Shown here: positions 7,403 to 19,400 of the stretch, piece by piece
How the letters are laid out: every line of letters begins with the position of its first letter
Position numbering within the stretch: position 1 is the stretch's first letter
From: a virus
Length of the DNA: 45,578 bases
Reading direction: 5' to 3' (one strand)
Virus record (IMG/VR): IMGVR_UViG_3300020468_000014
Location: 1 to 45,578 of that record
Notes under the pieces: generated by a model
Seen by the model: the letters and a program-made list of their open reading frames with translations, nothing else
Databases searched by the model: none
What the model was told of the DNA's origin: nothing
Translations under genes and position numbers: made by a program

Positions 7403-10400
7403 TATTTAACAGCAATGGTACGAATATCTCTAATCTTAACTGGTTCAGCCTGATTAGTAGAAGACATTACAACCTTAATCACATATCCATCAAATTCACC
7501 AAGATTATCTGCTGTAAATTCATATTCCTTATATTCATCATATAGGCTTGGTGTAACCTCTGCATCAGGTAAGCCACTATTAAGTGTCTCATCTATTACC
7601 AGATTACCTAAACCATCTCCAGTTGTATCTTTAAGATTATCATAACCAGGGAATAATTCAAATTCTTGTAATATTTCCATAGAATCAGGTCTTTGTAATG
7701 AATAAAGAACTCTAAAGTCTGCATCTGATCCTCTATATGCGGTAAGAAGTACCTTTAAGGAATCAGCAGATTTATTAAGTTTAATCAATCTAGAAACATA
7801 AATTGCAGCATGAGGATCTTCAGTATGTGTTTTAACCTCTGCATTTTCAGGATAATTTGAAACAGGTTTATCTATCATATTTGTTCCAAGTTGAGAATAA
7901 GCAACATTGGTATAGATTATTGGAGACACGTTCTGATTCTTAGTCTCAAGTGTTATTCCTGTAGTAAATGATTTATTTCTTTCAATATTACCCAAATAAG
8001 TAGTTTCATTTATTTGAGAACATACTATTCTTGGAGTAGTTAAGTCATTAGGAGTGTTAAGTTGTACAGGTTGGAATCCTTGATCTTGGAATGAAACTTC
8101 ATTTCCAGAAACACTTGTTCCTGTTACAGTTCTAATAGATGCTTTAGTACTGGTCATAGGTGATGGTGTAACTACATCATAACAAGGAGTTATTGTCTCA
8201 AACTGTATATTCATAGTTCCTCTAACAGAATCTCCACCAGCAAAACCATCTTCAATGAATGATAATTCTGGATTAGCAACTGCATCAGTACTTCTATTTT
8301 TACCACCACTTGTAGTATCAAATCCAACATAATAATGATTTAATCCAATATCTATTGGAGATATTTGATGAGTAAAGTTATTGATTCTTCTTAAAGAAAC
8401 ACCATTTAACTCATATTTTTCTATTGGTTCACCAGCACTGTATGGAGTTATGGTTGTATTATCTACACCACGAATTATATCATCTAATGATCCATTTCCG
8501 ACTGATCTGTAACCAACAATTTCATCACCAATTCTTGCATAACCAGTACTTCCAACACCAATAGGTGCTCCTTCAAAAGTAGAGAATCCAACAGTAGATC
8601 CAACACTAATAGATGATGCACTCACATCAATATCAAGTGAAAGTAAGGATATTTCGGCATTAGGTGTAATATCAAATACTTTTAATTTATTATTAGTGGC
8701 ATGCATACCATGATTAAAGTGAGATACTCTGAAATGCTTACCATCATATAGTCCACCATCAAGTGTTAAATCTGAAGCAAGAACAGGGCCACTACCAGTA
8801 GAAGCATTTTGTATTACTCCACTTATAGGATCAGCATACCTTAAATCTTCAGTATCTTTAAATGATCCTGTAGCAGATGATCCTTGAATACCTGATAGGT
8901 ATAATGTATCAAGACCACTATTTTCCTCAATAGTGAAGAAAGCACCAGCACCTACATTTCCAGAAACATCAGCAGTTACAATACCTACAACATCACCAAC
9001 TTTATAACCTTTTGCTGTACCAGCTGTTGTAAATCCAGTAATTGCTCCATTTGAATCAACAGAATTAATTTTAATCTTAAATCCTTCACCCTGCCCTACA
9101 AGATTGTAAGTACTAACGTCAGTAAGAGTATTGTTGTATCCTGTTCCTGCTCTAGCAATAGTTGCATTAGTTACGGAAGCACCAGTACCAACAATGTATC
9201 CATGAACAGCATCATTTGAAGATCCTACAACTTTTGTACCAGGTATAAAGGTTGTAAGTCCAGAATGTCCTGAAGCAAGATTAGTAATAGCAATTTTACC
9301 AGTCTTGGCTAATGTGGTTATTGGATTACTATCAAGTAATCTTACATAATCATTACTTTCATTTAGAGTTGGATTAGAGAAGTATGCAGTTCCTTGATTA
9401 GGTTTAAATTTTGCTTTATATAGTTTCATCTTCATATCTTCCATCTGACTTGGTTCCCAGATAGATCCATTCTGTGACTTATAAAGACTACCTAATGCCC
9501 ATTGCTGAGTATAGATTATAGTAGATCCACCTACACCATCACCAGTAGCACCACCAGTAACTGTTTCACCCATTCTAGCAATCCAGACTTCATATTGATC
9601 AGTAGTTGTTGCAAGAAGAACTATTGCATATTCCTTTCCTGCTTCCACATAAACTGGTTCTCTAAATTTAACATTAGTTGCAACTGAACCATCGTCAGAA
9701 GTTGTTATATCATCAGGATAAACTACTTCACCAAGATTAAGATTGGTTAGAGTTGGTGTTCCTAACTCTACAGTTCTTACCTGAACAACAACAGGATTAT
9801 TTTGTCCTGTTGGAGGTTTCTTTGCAAAGAATAAATCGACAGAAGTTAAAAATGCTCCATGCTGATCATCATCTAAGTTTATATTTTGACTCTGTATTGA
9901 AGAGGAATCAGGTGCTTGTATCCTCGTTGCAACAGCAAATGACTGAGCAAGAGGGTCAGATCTATGGCCCTGATACGTTCTTGTAATAGTAGTAACCTTA
10001 GTTGTAGTCGTTGTATGGATATCTTGATATTGTATTTCACGGAATGTACCCATAGATCGGAAATTAATTGATGCTGAGGAAATTAATTTACTTCCTTTAA
10101 GTTCTTTTGCATTAGTTGCATCTCCAGTAATTTTATATTCCTTATTACCAGATGGAATAACAACACTAGGTTGTGGATCAACAAAAGGATTTCTCAAGTA
10201 CCAAGATCCTTGCAAATCACCATAGTTATCAGTAACTAATCTTAAATCTTTAACATAAGCAACTGCACCACTTGTCTGACCAACTAATTTTGCACCTTTA
10301 ACTACATAACCAGAATATTTTCCTTGTGCCTTTTCTGATAGAGCAAAACAATCAACGTTCACTACTTTGGAAGAACTGGTATATGTTGCTTGGAACTGTT

Positions 10401-13400
10401 CTGCAGGTTTATAAGGCATGTATGTATAAACCGTTTTTGGATTGTTATATGGGCCTGTTTTATGATTTTGATTAGCAACTCTGAAACTAACAATTTTCTT
10501 ATTGCCATCATAACCTAATACTTCTTCTCCAACTTGGAATACTCCAACAGATCCATAATTATCTAAACTTGTATCATTTGATATCTCCAACAATTTTGGA
10601 ATAAAGTCCATACCAGCTTGATTATCCATAAATTGATAATGCTGTGTTGTTGGTTTTAGGAGTTTAGCATCAAACGTAGTATTTCTAGATCTCATATATT
10701 GATCATCACCAGTTGATGTTATAACATCACCTTTGAAATGTGTTTTTCTAACTTCGGTAGATGTAGTTCTTGTAGTTCCTGGAGCTCCATTAGACCAATA
10801 GTAATAAGACCAGAACCAACTAGTCCATTTTCTCCTTTGTGTCCAACGAACAACTTCATCTGTTCTTTTCTTATTTTCCTTAATTACCGCACTCATAGGA
10901 TCGAGTCTAATAGTTCTAAGCCAACTATCACTTATTGGTGTTAAGTCAACAAGACCTCTAAAATCAATAACATGGAATGGGTTAACATTCTCAACTCTAG
11001 TTGCAAGTGGTTGATTTATCCATGGAACTTCATCAAAATCTAAAAGTACTGTATCACCTCGTTTTACAACATTACCATCTAACAGAGTAAAATCTTCTGA
11101 TCTATCTAATTGAGTATCAACAATATTAGAAGCTGGCATTAAAGCACTTTCAAGACTGTTTTGGCCCATAATAGGTCTTATTTCTGCAGACCTTTCATCA
11201 ACAGCTACAGAAGAATAATCAAGATCAATATTATCATTATTTTGGAAATCATCAACGAAAAATCCACTCTTAAATCTATCATTACCTTGAGAATCTTGTA
11301 TTTTAAATGCTTCAGTATTTACTTCAAGTAATGATAAAGTGGTTGTTCTTTCTAAACCTTCAATTCTATTTTCTAACTTACCAATATCACGCATTGTATA
11401 TCTTCTATTATCGGTAAGATAGATATCTGCATCACCTGGATTATAAAGATATGCTGGATATGCTATCGTAGCTAACTCCATCATTGAAGGAGATACTTGT
11501 GATGGAGGTAATGGATCTCTTTCTGATTGACCTTGAACTACTGATAATGTACCATTTTTATCAATGTATAATTTATCAATTCTAGGTAGATAATATTCAT
11601 ACCCCAAAATAGATTGCTCATTAGGTGCTAATAAGAATTTTGGTTCAACATTAAATTGTGTTGTTCTAGCATCAAAAGCAAATGGAGATACTGTATTACT
11701 AGTAAAATCGGGTACTCTAGGTCTGAAATCTAATGCATCTGTTGCTCTTACTTGGTTAATACCGATTGAAGGTACATCTTTATTATATCTTGCTTTATCG
11801 TAACTCATTACGGTAAATACATCTCCTTTATCACCACTAGGAACAACGTACTTATCAAATACTACTAACATTCTTTTAGATGGTATAGCAGAATTTCTTT
11901 TTCTAACAAGTCTAGAATAGTCGTAGTACTGATCTCTTTGTCCTTCATCTAGAGTAAATGATCTGGAAATATCTTGATATTTACCATCGCCTTCAGTAGC
12001 ATTAATTCCCTCAACGGTACTAGTAAGATTTGATTCTGTAAATTTAGCAATTTCATTTAATTGGAATGTCCTATCGTTTAGATATACAATACCTAATTTA
12101 TTAGCACCACCAGAAGAAGGAGAGGATCCATTATTTGTAACTACTCTAGCAATAGCATTAGAACTATCACCTACAATATCTTCACCAATAATTGCATTTG
12201 ATGCGACGGCTGCTGTAGCACTAAACGTGATAATATCAAAAGTTGGTTGCTCTTCATTAGTTGATTCACGAATAGCAATAATTTTTGAAACATCAGGAAC
12301 ATTTAAAGATATCTCTCTATCTTGAACTCTTAATCCATATGCATATGGATTCCAAGTTAATCCGTCTTGAATACCAGTACCTATACCAGATTGTTGCAAT
12401 TTAGATGCGGTTACTTCTACAATATTACTCTTAACAAAATTCTTAACTTTACTCTGAATACCTTGTTTAATTGCAGTTACGTTAACAACAGTATTAGCAT
12501 CAGTAGTATTTAATCCCCCAATTACAACTTGAGATCCACCAGTATTATATGAAAAATTACCAGGTTTTACTCCAGATACTCCACTACCAGATCCATAATG
12601 AACAGAGTATCTATTTGGAGCAAAAGAATCAAAAAATGCTGTACTAATTCCAGCTCCACTACCATCTTTAACACCAGGTGTTCCAGATATATCTAAAGTT
12701 GTTGTAGATGATGCAATACCTTCACCAGTAATTTGTGCAGTAATTGTTAATGTAGATTTATCAAAATCAATAGCAGAAATATTAGTATCTGGTAATACTG
12801 AGTATAAAGATCCTTGTTCCCCTTCTCTAATAGATGGTGCACCAACAGCAATATCTACAGTTCCACTAGTATTAATAGGTGTTCCACTGAATATTCCAGC
12901 AACACTTACACCCAAAGGAGCGAGAGTTAGAGCATATCCATCAGGAGAAATAGCACTTACATTTGCAAATATTTCATCACCACTTCCTTGAGAATATCTA
13001 ATTATAGTATTAGTTGTAATACCAGTAAATACTGCACCTGGTGATCTTAGTGTTGTTCCAGAGTTGGTTACGATTCCTACTTTTATTCCATTAGGTAAAG
13101 GATATTTGTCTAAAAATGCAAATCCACCAAAGTCTTGTGTGTAAGCACCTGTTGCTGTTTGTTTAACGTACTTAATATCTTTAATACCAAATGATTTTAC
13201 AGCAAGTGTTTGTACAGCAATAGAATTACCTTGAATTATAAGTGGTTCATTTGCTAAAAATCTACCAGATGTTTGCTCTACAAAAAGATCATTTGCTGTA
13301 CCACTAGTACCACCATTACCAGCTCCAGCAGAATTCCATACATAACCAGTTGCACCACTATGTCCACCTTTTACATGGTATGAGTGTAACACTTCTGTTG

Positions 13401-14802
13401 ATGAAAGTGATCTATTTAATGATAATCTAGTAAATGTTTGAACATCATATAGATATAAATTCCATTTTGATGAATCATCAACATATTCAGAAGATATACT
13501 GAGATTATATACTCTTGCTCTTCCTATTTCTAAAGTTGATGCTGAATAACCATTATACAATGCAATTTCTTTTCTATATTGAGGTTGACCTACAACTTTT
13601 TGAAGTTGTACTCTATTCCCCATTGAGAACGGAATACTAGAAGCATCTATTTTTTGAGTATCTCTTGGTTTAGGAACATCTAATGCAGTCGTATGGCCTG
13701 TATCAATTTGATATCCTCTAACATATGCTGTTCCACCACCAATTCTTAGACATGCTAAATCATCTGTTGGTGCTTCTCCCTCATCAGTTTTCTGATCAGC
13801 AAAGTATACCCCACCATTTCCCAATCTATTATTTAATGAATTACTAAGTTTTATATCAAATGGTTCTACAGTATAGTTTCCAGATTCTTCGTATGTTCTT
13901 TCTGCAAGGTAATCTTCAATTATATTATAACTACTTTTTGCTTGAATTTTTCTTACTTGACCATTAACAACTTTTAAAATCTCAACAAAATCAGAATCAT
14001 CATAATCATCTGTTCCTTTTTTAGTAAGACTTAATGAAATTTTAAATCTATCAGCACCAGGAGCAGCATAGTTGGTAAATCCTTGAGCATTATCATATAA
14101 TGTAGGATCATCTTTTGCACCAATTATTAATTCATCAATTTTTAAACCAACTCTATATGATGGTGAATTTGTATAATAGTCTAATATTATTGTTTGCTTA
14201 GTTACATTAACAAAAGTACCTCTAATAAAAAATACACCATCAGCTATAGAAACTGAAGATCCTGTAGATGTTGCATCTTCAGATATTAATGTTGCAATTT
14301 CCTGCCCTTCACCAATAGTAGTATTACCATAAACTATATTTTCTTTTACTATTAATGCCTCACCATTTGTAAATACATCACTTGAAAAATTATCAGGACT
14401 AGAACCTGAATATTTTACATATAGTGTTAAATATTCAACATCAGATCCATTTGGTAATACAACTTGTTGTACAGTTGCAGTTATTCCAGAACTTCTACCC
14501 TCTATAACTTTATCTACAAGTTCACTAGCATAAATTGAAACATCAATTCCAAACTGTAATGGACTTAATTTTACAGCACTATATTGGTCATCAAAAGTAA
14601 TTCCACCAGGAATTACAACAGACCCCTCTTTGAACATATGACTACCAAATTGTTCAATTTGGTTCTGCATAATAGATTGCAGAGTCGTAAGTTCTCTAGC
14701 TTGAACTGGATATCCTGGTTTAAATAAAACCTTATGAAAATTCTTACTAGAATCGTAATCGTCATAGTAAGGGCTAATGTTTAAATCTTTCTTTTGAGCC
14801 AT
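7402..14802 (-). CDS. Very large virion structural protein (2466 aa), DUF4815-like N-terminus
   Basis: The N-terminal segment NISPYYDDYDSSKNFHKVLF followed by KPGYPVQARELTTLQSIMQN matches the N-terminus of phage proteins carrying the DUF4815-type domain, a widespread tail/baseplate-associated family. The rest is long, beta-rich and modular. It includes an AGTGYNNTLTDVSTYNL repeat, a segment around 1,250-1,500 with conserved aromatic stretches (WTSWFWSYYYWSNG), and a DEIVGYRSVG...IIRGVDNTT module also found in the gp7-like protein. It sits directly after gp8, where T4 has gp9-gp10-gp11, so it may supply the fibre-attachment part of the baseplate periphery. That is inference from position. Start 7 bases after the gp8 stop. 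Confidence 0.85.
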   Translation of the reverse strand: MAQKKDLNISPYYDDYDSSKNFHKVLFKPGYPVQARELTTLQSIMQNQIEQFGSHMFKEGSVVIPGGITFDDQYSAVKLSPLQFGIDVSIYASELVDKVIEGRSSGITATVQQVVLPNGSDVEYLTLYVKYSGSSPDNFSSDVFTNGEALIVKENIVYGNTTIGEGQEIATLISEDATSTGSSVSIADGVFFIRGTFVNVTKQTIILDYYTNSPSYRVGLKIDELIIGAKDDPTLYDNAQGFTNYAAPGADRFKISLSLTKKGTDDYDDSDFVEILKVVNGQVRKIQAKSSYNIIEDYLAERTYEESGNYTVEPFDIKLSNSLNNRLGNGGVYFADQKTDEGEAPTDDLACLRIGGGTAYVRGYQIDTGHTTALDVPKPRDTQKIDASSIPFSMGNRVQLQKVVGQPQYRKEIALYNGYSASTLEIGRARVYNLSISSEYVDDSSKWNLYLYDVQTFTRLSLNRSLSSTEVLHSYHVKGGHSGATGYVWNSAGAGNGGTSGTANDLFVEQTSGRFLANEPLIIQGNSIAVQTLAVKSFGIKDIKYVKQTATGAYTQDFGGFAFLDKYPLPNGIKVGIVTNSGTTLRSPGAVFTGITTNTIIRYSQGSGDEIFANVSAISPDGYALTLAPLGVSVAGIFSGTPINTSGTVDIAVGAPSIREGEQGSLYSVLPDTNISAIDFDKSTLTITAQITGEGIASSTTTLDISGTPGVKDGSGAGISTAFFDSFAPNRYSVHYGSGSGVSGVKPGNFSYNTGGSQVVIGGLNTTDANTVVNVTAIKQGIQSKVKNFVKSNIVEVTASKLQQSGIGTGIQDGLTWNPYAYGLRVQDREISLNVPDVSKIIAIRESTNEEQPTFDIITFSATAAVASNAIIGEDIVGDSSNAIARVVTNNGSSPSSGGANKLGIVYLNDRTFQLNEIAKFTESNLTSTVEGINATEGDGKYQDISRSFTLDEGQRDQYYDYSRLVRKRNSAIPSKRMLVVFDKYVVPSGDKGDVFTVMSYDKARYNKDVPSIGINQVRATDALDFRPRVPDFTSNTVSPFAFDARTTQFNVEPKFLLAPNEQSILGYEYYLPRIDKLYIDKNGTLSVVQGQSERDPLPPSQVSPSMMELATIAYPAYLYNPGDADIYLTDNRRYTMRDIGKLENRIEGLERTTTLSLLEVNTEAFKIQDSQGNDRFKSGFFVDDFQNNDNIDLDYSSVAVDERSAEIRPIMGQNSLESALMPASNIVDTQLDRSEDFTLLDGNVVKRGDTVLLDFDEVPWINQPLATRVENVNPFHVIDFRGLVDLTPISDSWLRTIRLDPMSAVIKENKKRTDEVVRWTQRRKWTSWFWSYYYWSNGAPGTTRTTSTEVRKTHFKGDVITSTGDDQYMRSRNTTFDAKLLKPTTQHYQFMDNQAGMDFIPKLLEISNDTSLDNYGSVGVFQVGEEVLGYDGNKKIVSFRVANQNHKTGPYNNPKTVYTYMPYKPAEQFQATYTSSSKVVNVDCFALSEKAQGKYSGYVVKGAKLVGQTSGAVAYVKDLRLVTDNYGDLQGSWYLRNPFVDPQPSVVIPSGNKEYKITGDATNAKELKGSKLISSASINFRSMGTFREIQYQDIHTTTTTKVTTITRTYQGHRSDPLAQSFAVATRIQAPDSSSIQSQNINLDDDQHGAFLTSVDLFFAKKPPTGQNNPVVVQVRTVELGTPTLTNLNLGEVVYPDDITTSDDGSVATNVKFREPVYVEAGKEYAIVLLATTTDQYEVWIARMGETVTGGATGDGVGGSTIIYTQQWALGSLYKSQNGSIWEPSQMEDMKMKLYKAKFKPNQGTAYFSNPTLNESNDYVRLLDSNPITTLAKTGKIAITNLASGHSGLTTFIPGTKVVGSSNDAVHGYIVGTGASVTNATIARAGTGYNNTLTDVSTYNLVGQGEGFKIKINSVDSNGAITGFTTAGTAKGYKVGDVVGIVTADVSGNVGAGAFFTIEENSGLDTLYLSGIQGSSATGSFKDTEDLRYADPISGVIQNASTGSGPVLASDLTLDGGLYDGKHFRVSHFNHGMHATNNKLKVFDITPNAEISLLSLDIDVSASSISVGSTVGFSTFEGAPIGVGSTGYARIGDEIVGYRSVGNGSLDDIIRGVDNTTITPYSAGEPIEKYELNGVSLRRINNFTHQISPIDIGLNHYYVGFDTTSGGKNRSTDAVANPELSFIEDGFAGGDSVRGTMNIQFETITPCYDVVTPSPMTSTKASIRTVTGTSVSGNEVSFQDQGFQPVQLNTPNDLTTPRIVCSQINETTYLGNIERNKSFTTGITLETKNQNVSPIIYTNVAYSQLGTNMIDKPVSNYPENAEVKTHTEDPHAAIYVSRLIKLNKSADSLKVLLTAYRGSDADFRVLYSLQRPDSMEILQEFELFPGYDNLKDTTGDGLGNLVIDETLNSGLPDAEVTPSLYDEYKEYEFTADNLGEFDGYVIKVVMSSTNQAEPVKIRDIRTIAVK

Positions 14803-14808
14803 GATTTT

Positions 14809-16395
14809 TTAAAATTCCAGTATGATTTTAATGTCTTCTTTTTGTCTACTATCCCTAGTAACCGACTTACGATTGTCGATGTAAATTACATCTCCAGTAG
14901 TTTTATTTATCTCTGGATCAGCAAGACCACTTGTGAAATAAACACCTAAGTCAATTTCTCTAGTACCATCAGTATAAGTATTTCCAGTAAATGCAATAGA
15001 AGGAGAAGTATCGGATGGGCCACCAGCAGCAAAACTAATACTATTTGATGTGGCTTCAAATGCTAAAACTTTTGACTCTGTACTAACACCAACATAATCA
15101 GTATTATCAACACTATTTCCATAGTATAAAGATCTGTCTTGATAATATTTTAAAACATTAGTTTGCTTATCAAAAGAAGCAACATATCCACGAGCAACAC
15201 CACCACCTGTAAGTGTTTGTGTTATGGAACTACCAATAGAAATAGAACTACCATTAAAGGAATCACCAAACTTAATTGCACCTAAAGATGAGTATTGACT
15301 ACCACTAAAAACTGTATTTTTAGATGAATATGTAGAAGGATTCTTTATAATTCCTACTTGAGAGAATGTTGTATCTGTTGGGAAATCTCTTGTAGAATCA
15401 TCAAATCTTGCATAAATTAGGACTCTATCTGCACCTAATTCTTTATAAACATCATACCCATGTCCTCTGGAAGGAGGTATAATTGGTATTAACTTAGCAA
15501 GAGTACTTGGAGAAGTACCAGTTGGTTGAAGTAACCCTAAGTCAACAATACCATAAGTGTATCCACTTCCACCTGCAGTTACAGTTACTGATTGAATAAT
15601 ACCACCAACAGTTTGTACAGATGCTTTTGCACCAGTACCATCACCAAGAATATCTACTGAAAATGTACCATTATTATATCCAGAACCTGGATTTTCAATG
15701 TATACTTGTTTAATCTGGTTAAAATTAATATCAGAATCAGCCGCTTCTCTAACATTCTGAATCTGAGAGTTAGTGGAAGTAGACCAATCGTTAGGAACTA
15801 CAATATACTCTGTAGAATCAAATTTTATAATATCACTAGGTGATATTGAGAATAAGAATTTCCAAACATATCCATCACCACTTGTTCCAGCAGCAGATGG
15901 TTCTAAATCTGTAAATGTTGGTTCATCTTTTGATTTACCTCCAGCTGCCGTCGTAGAGCCTGGTGTACCATAAGAACCATTACTTAAGCAGACATAAACA
16001 TTATAATCACTGTTAACAACATAGTAATTTGCATCATATAATCTAGGAGTTTTTGATATGGGAGCAGGATTACTAATACTGTAATCTTGTCTGTACATAT
16101 CATACGAAGTATTTCTAGTCCATTGGACTTTTCGTATAACTCTTCTTATATTATTAGCATTTATTTTTTGACCAAATAGTGAAGTGCTTCTATATTGTGC
16201 TTCGTACGATAGATTATCCGTTGGTAATAACGGTGCAGAACTATCCCAAGTGCTAGTTCTACCAAATCCAGGATTTGGAGTAGCGGGATTGCTCAACCCT
16301 AAAAATACATAATAGGAATTATTAGTATCAAGTACAGAGTCTACAAAATTATTTGCATTAAATATTCTAAATTGATCTGTTACGACGGCAGACAT
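14809..16395 (-). CDS. gp8: Baseplate wedge protein gp8, enlarged
   Basis: 528 residues, against 334 in T4. Several gp8 landmarks line up with T4: FRIFNANNFVDSVLDTNNSY near the N-terminus, GDGYVWKFLFSISPSD (T4 'GDGYVWEYLFEIPPD'), EYIVVPNDW (T4 'EYIVVPWPE') and the C-terminal KEDIKIILEF (T4 'TEEINILFTF'). gp8 is a wedge subunit that binds gp7 and gp10 in T4. The extra residues are mostly a central insertion with PGSGYNNGTFSVDI and AGGSGYTYGIVDL repeats. A late promoter lies 25 bases upstream of the start. Confidence 0.9.
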   Translation of the reverse strand: MSAVVTDQFRIFNANNFVDSVLDTNNSYYVFLGLSNPATPNPGFGRTSTWDSSAPLLPTDNLSYEAQYRSTSLFGQKINANNIRRVIRKVQWTRNTSYDMYRQDYSISNPAPISKTPRLYDANYYVVNSDYNVYVCLSNGSYGTPGSTTAAGGKSKDEPTFTDLEPSAAGTSGDGYVWKFLFSISPSDIIKFDSTEYIVVPNDWSTSTNSQIQNVREAADSDINFNQIKQVYIENPGSGYNNGTFSVDILGDGTGAKASVQTVGGIIQSVTVTAGGSGYTYGIVDLGLLQPTGTSPSTLAKLIPIIPPSRGHGYDVYKELGADRVLIYARFDDSTRDFPTDTTFSQVGIIKNPSTYSSKNTVFSGSQYSSLGAIKFGDSFNGSSISIGSSITQTLTGGGVARGYVASFDKQTNVLKYYQDRSLYYGNSVDNTDYVGVSTESKVLAFEATSNSISFAAGGPSDTSPSIAFTGNTYTDGTREIDLGVYFTSGLADPEINKTTGDVIYIDNRKSVTRDSRQKEDIKIILEF

Positions 16396-16419
16396 ATTAA
16401 TTTTGTTTTTTATAATAGA

Positions 16420-16427
16420 TATTTATA
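16420..16427 (-). promoter_or_regulatory. T4-type late promoter for gene 8
   Basis: TATAAATA on the minus strand between the giant gp7-like gene's stop and gene 8. It lets gp8 and downstream genes be made without transcribing the 15.9-kb gene in front. Confidence 0.75.
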
Positions 16428-16435
16428 AGAGTTTA

Positions 16436-19400
16436 TTAAGATGTTGGATCGACAGCCCCACTATCTCTAAAACCTTCTAACCTTCTCTGAATTGTTGGGA
16501 AGGTAGTTAAACCAGAATTGATGGTTAAACCACTAACTCCGATTGCTATTGGATTAGCACCATTTCTAGCAATGGTTCCACTTAATCTACCCATTGAGAA
16601 GTTTCCTGCTGGATTATTCTCCCATGATCCTGTAGTATTAAGTCCAGTATGTACAGTATCAGATTTAATGTTACATATTATAATTGTTTCTGTACCACTG
16701 TATCCTCCATGATTACCACTAATGTTGTAAACATTGTCTAGGAATTCCGTTCCTATACCAATTACTTCACTATCTGAATCATATACTGAAGTTACACCTG
16801 TTCCAATTTGTGTATTGAAAATATTAATTGGACGACCATCTGCTAAGTTGGAAAGCCCAGTAGCAGCACGGATATTAAACATCAATGCTAAACCAGTTGA
16901 TGATCCTGCTTTGGTAGTTGTACCAATTCCAGTAATAGATCCAGAAACAGCCTGAACAGAAGTAATATTACTTACTAATTCAGATTTATATAGTGGTAGT
17001 GGTGCTATAACTTTAGGTACATTACTAGAAGTATATCCAAATCCAGAATTTGTAATTGTAGTTCCTGTAATAGCACCATTTGTTATAGTCGCAGTTGCAG
17101 TAGCAGTAGTTCCTATACCAACTCCAATACCACTCGTTGGGATTCCGACTGAAAGGTTGGTTGAAGCACCAACATATCCAAGACCACCATCCACAATAGT
17201 AAATCCTGATAATTGACCAGAACCATTAATTGTAGCAGTTAGAGATGCAGCACGAGGTTCTGAGATAGAATTATCTACGATAAATCCACCAATAGGTTTG
17301 GTAGGAAGATCTCCCTCATAATTAAAGATTGATGCATCATCAACAAATATTTGAGCAGATTCTGAAGAAGATAGATCTCTAATAATCTTCGCTGTTGGGA
17401 AGATTAAAGGTTCTGTTATACTTCTTGCTTTAGAAATAACTCTACCACCAATAATTTTATCAGTTTTTTGTCTAGTCCAACTAAACTGCTTTCTTTCACT
17501 AGTAATTCCTGGCCCAGTATAGAAACTGGTTTCTATTCTATCAGAATCAACAATTGCTTCAATTGTTCTATTTGTTTGATCTTCCTTATCAGTTTGTATC
17601 TTTAATAGTTCAATAAGATCACCAGGTTTTACTGTTTCTTTAATATCACTGATTAAAACAGTATCTTCACCATCAGTACCACGATAGAAGAATATAGTTA
17701 CATCGTCAGTTGCTCTAGGTGCTTCATTGAATATAAATGAAGTTCCTCCATCAAATTCATAAGCAACTCCTGGCTCTTGGATTGCACCATTGACTATAAT
17801 TAACAATGCATTTGAAAGATTCATCTCAGGGAATGCTGGTGTATCTTCAGATTCAAATGCTAATAATCCACCATCATATTTTAATTCAAATCTTGTTTTA
17901 GATCCATCTTGCTGATTCTTAATACTATCAATATAGTCAAATTGTCCAAATTGCCATGCTGAAAACTCATCACTTCTAACATCAACTGCATCAAATATTG
18001 CAGGAGTTATTATTTCCTGTAAATTAGAATCTGTAACTAAACCAACAGGTGTAAACTTATCACCTCTTCTGAATCCATAACCATTTCTAGTAATTCTAAA
18101 CTCAGTTACTTCACCATAAGATAAATCGCTAAATGTTGTTACTCCAACAAATACTTTAATTGTATCAGTATCCACAATTTCCCGAATAGCGATACTCTGT
18201 CCTGAAACTGGATCAGTTGAACGTGGATAGTCATGTTCACTGCTAAAGTTATCTCTACCACATGTGAAGGTTAATGAATCATCAGCAATTGTAATAGTAT
18301 TAGCAAGTGATAAACCATGATTAGTAGTAAATGATAATTCAAGAATACCTGTTGATGGAATATATCCTGCATCATTAACAGTTAGAGTTCCACCAATACT
18401 TCTGGTCACTGAATTAATACCAGCACTTACAAATCTATGCTCATCTCCACGTGGACGTTGACCCATACCAATATTAAGTAATAGACCTGTTCCAGTATCT
18501 GTAGTTGGGCCATCACCTAATCTGGATACACCAATAACTCCAAGATCATCATATGCAGGTTCTGGAATAACCAAACTAGGATTGATATAATTTGTACCAG
18601 CAGCACCAACACTAATGTCTAATCTTGCACCAGTTCCATATGGTGATTTACCTACATTAACTGTAAATTTGTTTGCAGCAAATACTTGCTCAACACCAAC
18701 AATTTTATTATGTACAGGATCTTTCTTAGGTCTAGGATAAGGATGAAGATCAAGGAAATTATTTTTAGCACATGTGAATGTTAAACCACCAGTTACAAAT
18801 CCAACAGTATTATTTGCTTTTTGAATACCACTTGCAGCTGCAGATACGAATGTATGTGCTGATGTATTTGTAGATGGTGCTCTCTTAAGTGTCTGAATTT
18901 GGAAAGTAGTTCCAGATACATTAGAAATTGGAATCCACTTATTGTGAATTGGATCACCTACTCTAGGATAAGGATGCTCAGTTTGATTATTATCATAAGC
19001 ACATGTAAAGATCAAGGAGTTCTCTTCAATCTTAACTAAGTTTCCATTTGACCATCCGTGAGCACTAGCAGTAGTAATCTCAACAACACCCGTAGTTGGG
19101 TTATAAGTTGTACCACTAGCAGCAGTATTGATTCCTGATTGAGTGAAACTATGACTTGCTGTAGTTGTTACAGTCAAGATTCCACTCTTAGGATCATATT
19201 CAGTACCAGTAGTTGCGGTAAATGGGCCACCTGCGTTTGCAGTAATTGAACCTACACCAGCAGTTATAAATCTATGTTTGTTGTAGTCTACTATTTCTGC
19301 ATTTACTACACCACCAGTACCAACACTAGATCCAACAAATGCTTCAAATGATGTTGGATCATTATTGAACGCATCTGTACATATACCAACCACTGGGTCT